This document shows, one piece after another, positions 24,630-28,131 of a DNA stretch of 28,131 bases. This DNA is from JAPPHY01 sp034423135 (lineage in GTDB: Bacteria > Chloroflexota > Dehalococcoidia > Lucifugimonadales > UBA2985): NCBI GenBank assembly GCA_034423135.1, contig DAOUJC010000003.1:1-28131 (forward strand), given 5' to 3'. The position numbers and the translations under genes were made by a program. Position 1 is the stretch's first letter; each line of letters opens with the position of its first letter. Below the pieces are notes generated by a model, which was given only the letters and a program-made list of their open reading frames with translations, had not been told where the DNA came from and searched no databases.

Positions 24630-26908
24630 TTGGCAGGCTGCTTGCCCTCCGATTCCTGATCTCCACGCAGCTCTACGTGGTGCTTGGAGGCGCGGTTGCC
24701 CTCACGGTTGCTGCCAGTCTTGTGGGCTGGTTCTCCTTCAGCCGCGTGGGAGAAGTGCAGTCTCGCGTCAACGACGGCAGCGTCCCGGAGCTGGAGGCCG
24801 CATTCCGCATTGCACAGCACAGCAACACGCTGGTCACGGCGGCGCCAAGGTTGGTCTCCGCACTCAACTTCAGCGACCTGGCCTTGGTGGAGTTCCTGAT
24901 AGAGAGTGCCTACAGGAAACTGGAGAACGAGATTATTACACTGGAGAAGAGCGGCACCAGCCGTGAGAGGGTTGAGCCAATTCGAGAGCGCTCCATTGCC
25001 TTGGTGACCAACATCAGGCAGATTGAGGACTCCATGGAGGAGCTCTTCGCAGCTTCTGCGGACGTTCAGGATCTCAGGGACCGGCTGACCACAGTCAACA
25101 CGCGGCTGGATTCCACGGTTGTTCCGGCGGTGGATGACCAGTTCTTCTACACCATCACCGGCTTCCGCACTTTGGGCCAGTCCCCTGATGACCCCGACAT
25201 CTACTTCTCGGAAGAAGAGGTGACGCTGTATCGCAACCTTTCCGAGATTCAGGCAGAGGTGAACATAGCCGCGCAGCTGCTGGTAAGCGTCTTCAGCGTT
25301 TCTGAGCAGGCGCTGATCGAGCCGATCCTGGAGAGGTTCGAGACCATCACCGCGCGCATTCAGCGCCGGCTGGTTGCCGTGCGTGAACACGACCCAGGAA
25401 TCCACGCCCAGTTGGTGGACGTCCTGGACTGGCTCTTTGACCTTGGCATGGGCGAGAACAACGGATTCTTGTTGCACGCGAGAGAGCTTGGCATTCTTGA
25501 GCGGCAGCAGGAGCTTCTGGACGCCAACAGTGAGCTCGCCATTGTGCTGGTGGATGAGGTAGACGACTTGGTCAGCTCCGCAAACGCCAACGTCCAGGAG
25601 GCCACCGAGGCGTCCACACAGGCTATCCTGACCGGCCGCATCCTTCTGCTTGCCATCGGCGCTGCGGCCGTAGGCGGCGCCGTGCTGTTTGCCTGGCAAT
25701 ACGTCGGCCGCGTGCTGTTGAGTCGCCTGCAGCTTCTCTCCAACCGGATGCGCAGCATGGCCAGAGGTGACCTGGAGACAAAGGTTGAAATCAGAGGCAA
25801 GGACGAGGTCGCCGACATGGCGGCTGCCCTGGAAGTGTTTCGGCAGCACGCTCTGGAGGTGCAGAGGCTGAACCTGGTGGAGATGCTTGCAGAGGAGCTG
25901 CAGGGCAAGAACGACGAACTGGAGAGCGTTCTGGCTGATCTGCAGGTTGCCCAGGACCAGATAGTCATGCGTGAGAAACTGGCTGCGCTCGGTGAGCTGA
26001 CCGCCGGAGTGGCACACGAGATCAGGAACCCACTCAACTTCATCAACAACTTCTCGGAGGTGTCCGGCGAGTTGCTGGAAGAGTTGAGGGAGGTGCTGGA
26101 GAAGGACGGCGAACTGGCGCCGGATGACCGGAGCTACATTCAGGAGATATCTGACGACCTGAACGGCAATCTGGAACGCATACGGAGCCACGGAAACCGC
26201 GCAAATCGCATAGTCAACGACATGCTCCAGATGGGGCGAGGCAGCGGAGATCACCAGCCCACCAACATCAACAACCTGCTCAACGAGTTCGCCACGCTGG
26301 CGTACCACAGCGCCCGCGCCACCGACTCCGAATTCCAGCTCACCATTGAGCGTGACCTTGAGGAGGGCATAGGCGAGATAGAGGCCATCCCGCAGGACCT
26401 CGGTCGCGTGTTTCTCAACATCGTGAGCAACGCCTGCCACGCAACTGACCAGAGGAGACGCGCCTCATTGGAGGCAGGGCAAGGTATCTGGGACTATGTT
26501 CCGACGTTGACGCTCTCCACGCGCCGGGTGGGTGACATGGTCCACATCCGTGTTCGGGACAACGGCAGTGGAATCCCGCCGGACGTGGTGGACAAGATAT
26601 TCAACCCGTTCTTCACCACCAAGCCAACGAACCAGGGCACGGGGCTGGGCTTGGCGATATCGAGCGACATAGTGCGTCAGCATGGAGGCACCATCAGCGT
26701 GGAGTCGGAGCCTGGCGAGTTCACCGAGATGACGGTGGCGCTGCCATTCACGATGCCTGCAAAGACTGACGGCGCCGAGGCTCAGGACGCGGACGACGAT
26801 GACGAGGATGGCGGCGAGGCCCAGGACGCGGGCGACCATGACGAAGATGGCGCGAGCCCGGAGGGGAACGGCGAAGGCGGTGACGCGGAGGAGCCGGCCT
26901 CAGTCTAG
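24626..26908 (+). CDS. Membrane sensor histidine kinase with large extracytoplasmic domain
   Basis: A 760-residue kinase. Membrane helix 1 (about 13-37) is followed by a helical sensor domain of about 300 residues with TorS-like heptads (IAQHSNTLVTAAPRLVSALN), helix 2 (about 338-365), a HAMP domain (MRSMARGDLETKVEIRGKDE), a coiled coil, and the kinase core. The H-box is ELTAGVAHEIRNPLNFINNF with phospho-acceptor His464, followed by N-box FLNIVSNACHA, G1 DNGSGIPPDVV, F-box FNPFFTTKP and G2 GTGLGLAISS, so it should be catalytically competent. A C-terminal acidic tail of about 40 residues (from about 716) has no counterpart in usual kinases. No receiver or HPt domain is attached and no response regulator lies within view. 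Translation is coupled to the binding-protein gene, so ligand sensing through that lipoprotein is likely. Confidence 0.92.
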   Translation: MIGRLLALRFLISTQLYVVLGGAVALTVAASLVGWFSFSRVGEVQSRVNDGSVPELEAAFRIAQHSNTLVTAAPRLVSALNFSDLALVEFLIESAYRKLENEIITLEKSGTSRERVEPIRERSIALVTNIRQIEDSMEELFAASADVQDLRDRLTTVNTRLDSTVVPAVDDQFFYTITGFRTLGQSPDDPDIYFSEEEVTLYRNLSEIQAEVNIAAQLLVSVFSVSEQALIEPILERFETITARIQRRLVAVREHDPGIHAQLVDVLDWLFDLGMGENNGFLLHARELGILERQQELLDANSELAIVLVDEVDDLVSSANANVQEATEASTQAILTGRILLLAIGAAAVGGAVLFAWQYVGRVLLSRLQLLSNRMRSMARGDLETKVEIRGKDEVADMAAALEVFRQHALEVQRLNLVEMLAEELQGKNDELESVLADLQVAQDQIVMREKLAALGELTAGVAHEIRNPLNFINNFSEVSGELLEELREVLEKDGELAPDDRSYIQEISDDLNGNLERIRSHGNRANRIVNDMLQMGRGSGDHQPTNINNLLNEFATLAYHSARATDSEFQLTIERDLEEGIGEIEAIPQDLGRVFLNIVSNACHATDQRRRASLEAGQGIWDYVPTLTLSTRRVGDMVHIRVRDNGSGIPPDVVDKIFNPFFTTKPTNQGTGLGLAISSDIVRQHGGTISVESEPGEFTEMTVALPFTMPAKTDGAEAQDADDDDEDGGEAQDAGDHDEDGASPEGNGEGGDAEEPASV
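26771..26851 (+). repeat. Tandem duplication encoding the acidic kinase tail
   Basis: Two adjacent imperfect copies of a 13-14 codon unit, encoding GAEAQDADDDDEDG and GEAQDAGDHDEDG, near the 3' end of the histidine kinase. Slippage or unequal crossing-over is the likely origin. The C-terminus therefore probably varies between relatives. Confidence 0.7.
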
Positions 26909-26914
26909 TTCAGG

Positions 26915-26975
26915 CAGGCTTGCAGCCTGATGCTGCCTCTTGCCCTGAGTACGTACGGGCAGCCTTAGCGCTGCC
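26915..26975. terminator. Two hairpins between convergent genes, possible terminator region
   Basis: CAGGCT (26915-26920)/AGCCTG (26924-26929) and GGCAGC (26958-26963)/GCTGCC (26970-26975) form two 6-bp stems between the kinase stop and the DUF502 stop. Neither is followed by a T-run, so termination is plausible but unproven. Confidence 0.35.
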
Positions 26976-27691
26976 TAACGCTCCGACTCGAACCGGCCGA
27001 CCATCCTCAAAGGCTTGGCGTCGGGGTCCCGTGGAATCCTGGCCAGCGTCAGGTAGTCCGGCAGCACAATGCCTCCGGAGAACACCAATCTCATGGCTCC
27101 GTCCACCGTCAGGTCGGTCTCAATTACGTCGTCCTCAATAACAAACGCCATGTTCCCAGACGTGGGGTTGGGGACAGTCGGAATGTAGACCGCCACCACG
27201 GACCAGTCCTTTGAGGGCGCGTATATGCGCCCCGTAACGAATCCCATGGCTATCATGCCCTCGCGAGGCCACTCCAGGAACACAACGCGGCTGAAGTTGT
27301 ACTGCGATGCGAACGCGGCAACGGCCTGCTGCGACACGCCAAAGATGCTCTTCACGATGGGGGTTCGGCTCAGGAGCGCATTCAACAGTTCGAGCAGCTT
27401 CGTGCCGGGCTTTACCCACACCATCAGCCCGACGAGGTAGATCAGCGCGACCAGGACCACTACACCTACTCCCGGAAAGTCCCACGGCTCGCCTTCGATG
27501 AATGGCAGGGGTCTGATCAGGCTGTCAGCGTTGCCAACGATGAAGAGCAGCACGACGATAGTGATCAGCGTGGGCAGGAGGTGGATCAGGCCGGCAACCA
27601 TCCGGCCCTGTATGTGACTGTCGATGTGCTTCAGGATTCCGGGACGCTCCTCCTTGTACTGCCCAAAGTCGGGTTCTCTGTCGTTGGCCAT
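26975..27691 (-). CDS. DUF502 family membrane protein
   Basis: A 238-residue protein of the DUF502 family of unknown function. After a short charged N-terminus there are two membrane helices (about 31-53 and 73-93), then the conserved loop PGTKLLELLNALLSRTPIVKSIFGVSQQ and a soluble C-terminal part with FLEWPREGMIAMGFVTG and VYIPTVPNPTSGNMAFVIED, which are characteristic of the family. The ORF stays open to 27844, but the ATG at 27691 is chosen: AGGAG lies about 9 bases upstream and MANDREPDFG gives a normal DUF502 N-terminus. It appears to have its own promoter at 27831-27860. It is convergent with the histidine kinase. Plant LCV-like relatives are known; no biochemical role is assigned here. 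Confidence 0.88.
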   Translation of the reverse strand: MANDREPDFGQYKEERPGILKHIDSHIQGRMVAGLIHLLPTLITIVVLLFIVGNADSLIRPLPFIEGEPWDFPGVGVVVLVALIYLVGLMVWVKPGTKLLELLNALLSRTPIVKSIFGVSQQAVAAFASQYNFSRVVFLEWPREGMIAMGFVTGRIYAPSKDWSVVAVYIPTVPNPTSGNMAFVIEDDVIETDLTVDGAMRLVFSGGIVLPDYLTLARIPRDPDAKPLRMVGRFESER

Positions 27692-28131
27692 GACTTTCGC
27701 TCCTTTGCTCGCGACTTCCGGCAGCTGCGCTCGGGCATTAGTCCAGGATTCTCTTGCTGGGTAGAGTAGTTGCGAGGATTGAGTTTGGGGTGGTTCAGAA
27801 AGATGACGGGAAAACCGGTGCGGCGAGCAAAATATAGAAGGCATCCAGGCACTGTGTCAAGGATGATGGCGGTGATACGCGCAAGCCGCTTTCGTGCCCG
27901 TGCCGAATCCTCGAATCGCTTGGCGTAGGTGGGAGTTTCTTGTCCTGCAATCGACACTACATTCTCGGTCGGGACGGCCAGGGTCAGCTCCACGCTATTG
28001 CTCCCGTCGATGGTAGCCCCATCCAGGATGAGTCGCAGGACCTCCCTGCGCTCCTTGTCGCTCAGGTCGTCCAGCCTGCCGCGAATCCGGTGCGCCCACT
28101 CGACGATGTGCTCGCCCAGCGCCCGCTTCTC
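27631..28131 (-). CDS. Serine recombinase, C-terminal part (5' end outside the window)
   Basis: An open frame enters from the right edge and gives EHIVEWAHRIRGRLDDLSDK, then ERREVLRLILDGATIDGSN and VELTLAVP, the pattern that ends the recombinase/zinc-ribbon region of large serine recombinases and transposon resolvases (L..L....ERREVLRLI.......V.I....P). The catalytic N-terminal domain must lie outside the window, so activity cannot be judged. The frame continues past the usual end of these proteins to a TGA at 27631, running 61 bases into the DUF502 gene and across a strong promoter. The last 60 or so residues look unlike recombinase, so the native stop may have been lost by a frameshift or by insertion beside the DUF502 gene. 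It may be a remnant. Confidence 0.6.
   Translation of the reverse strand, partial: EKRALGEHIVEWAHRIRGRLDDLSDKERREVLRLILDGATIDGSNSVELTLAVPTENVVSIAGQETPTYAKRFEDSARARKRLARITAIILDTVPGCLLYFARRTGFPVIFLNHPKLNPRNYSTQQENPGLMPERSCRKSRAKERKSWPTTENPTLGSTRRSVPES
27831..27860 (-). promoter_or_regulatory. Sigma70-type promoter for the DUF502 gene, inside the recombinase 3' end
   Basis: On the minus strand a perfect TTGACA (27860-27855) and TATATT (27836-27831) are 18 bases apart. The expected start near 27824 leaves about 130 bases of leader before the DUF502 ATG at 27691. Confidence 0.68.

Noticed and set aside
24593..26440. 615-residue open frame antisense to the histidine kinase
   Set aside because: The sense strand encodes a full kinase with every motif. 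The antisense product is low-complexity Val/Leu/His/Gln-rich with no recognisable domain, as expected from codon bias in GC-rich DNA.

Overview
The window is a GC-rich (about 60 % or more by eye) bacterial chromosome segment with 17 protein-coding genes (one cut by the right edge), no RNA genes, no CRISPR array and no complete mobile element. Gene content (paired acyl-CoA dehydrogenases, an FMN 2-hydroxyacid dehydrogenase beside a ThDP enzyme, tandem Kelch-type lipoproteins, very large FtsX/MacB-like permeases, a DUF502 protein) resembles Chloroflexota, perhaps the SAR202/Dehalococcoidia side. That is an impression from gene content; no marker gene here proves it.

Left part (76-3086, minus strand): a GNAT acetyltransferase followed by two acyl-CoA dehydrogenase genes that overlap by one base and look like the two unequal subunits of a heteromeric enzyme. 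From a divergent promoter region, three tandem paralogous lipoproteins (3347-6892, plus strand) each encode a predicted seven-bladed beta-propeller. A 32-bp near-perfect palindrome closes that block and also overlaps the end of the convergent catabolic pair at 6945-9743 (ThDP enzyme, then FMN 2-hydroxyacid dehydrogenase), which has a good sigma70-type promoter.

Centre (9828-18360, minus strand): a four-gene export-type ABC operon of two roughly 1,100-residue permeases and two LolD/MacB-type ATPases. Both permeases seem to carry a beta-sandwich-like insert in a large external loop, and one ATPase carries an AbrB-like tail. A ChrA-family transporter (18502-19704) lies upstream. Next is a tight operon of a Ppx/GppA phosphatase and two thymidylate-kinase-like proteins (19893-23065); the second kinase has Arg in place of the Walker A Lys.

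Right part: a type-1 periplasmic-binding lipoprotein and a sensor histidine kinase overlap by 4 bases (23361-26908), a TorT/TorS-like ligand-sensing pair with no response regulator beside it. A convergent DUF502 membrane protein (26975-27691) is apparently transcribed from a promoter lying inside the 3' end of a partial serine-recombinase gene that enters from the right edge.

No stretch longer than 300 bases lacks a gene. The most unusual items are the Ppx plus twin-kinase operon with the altered P-loop, the ATPase with the AbrB-like tail and its decorated permeases, and the binding protein/kinase pair.
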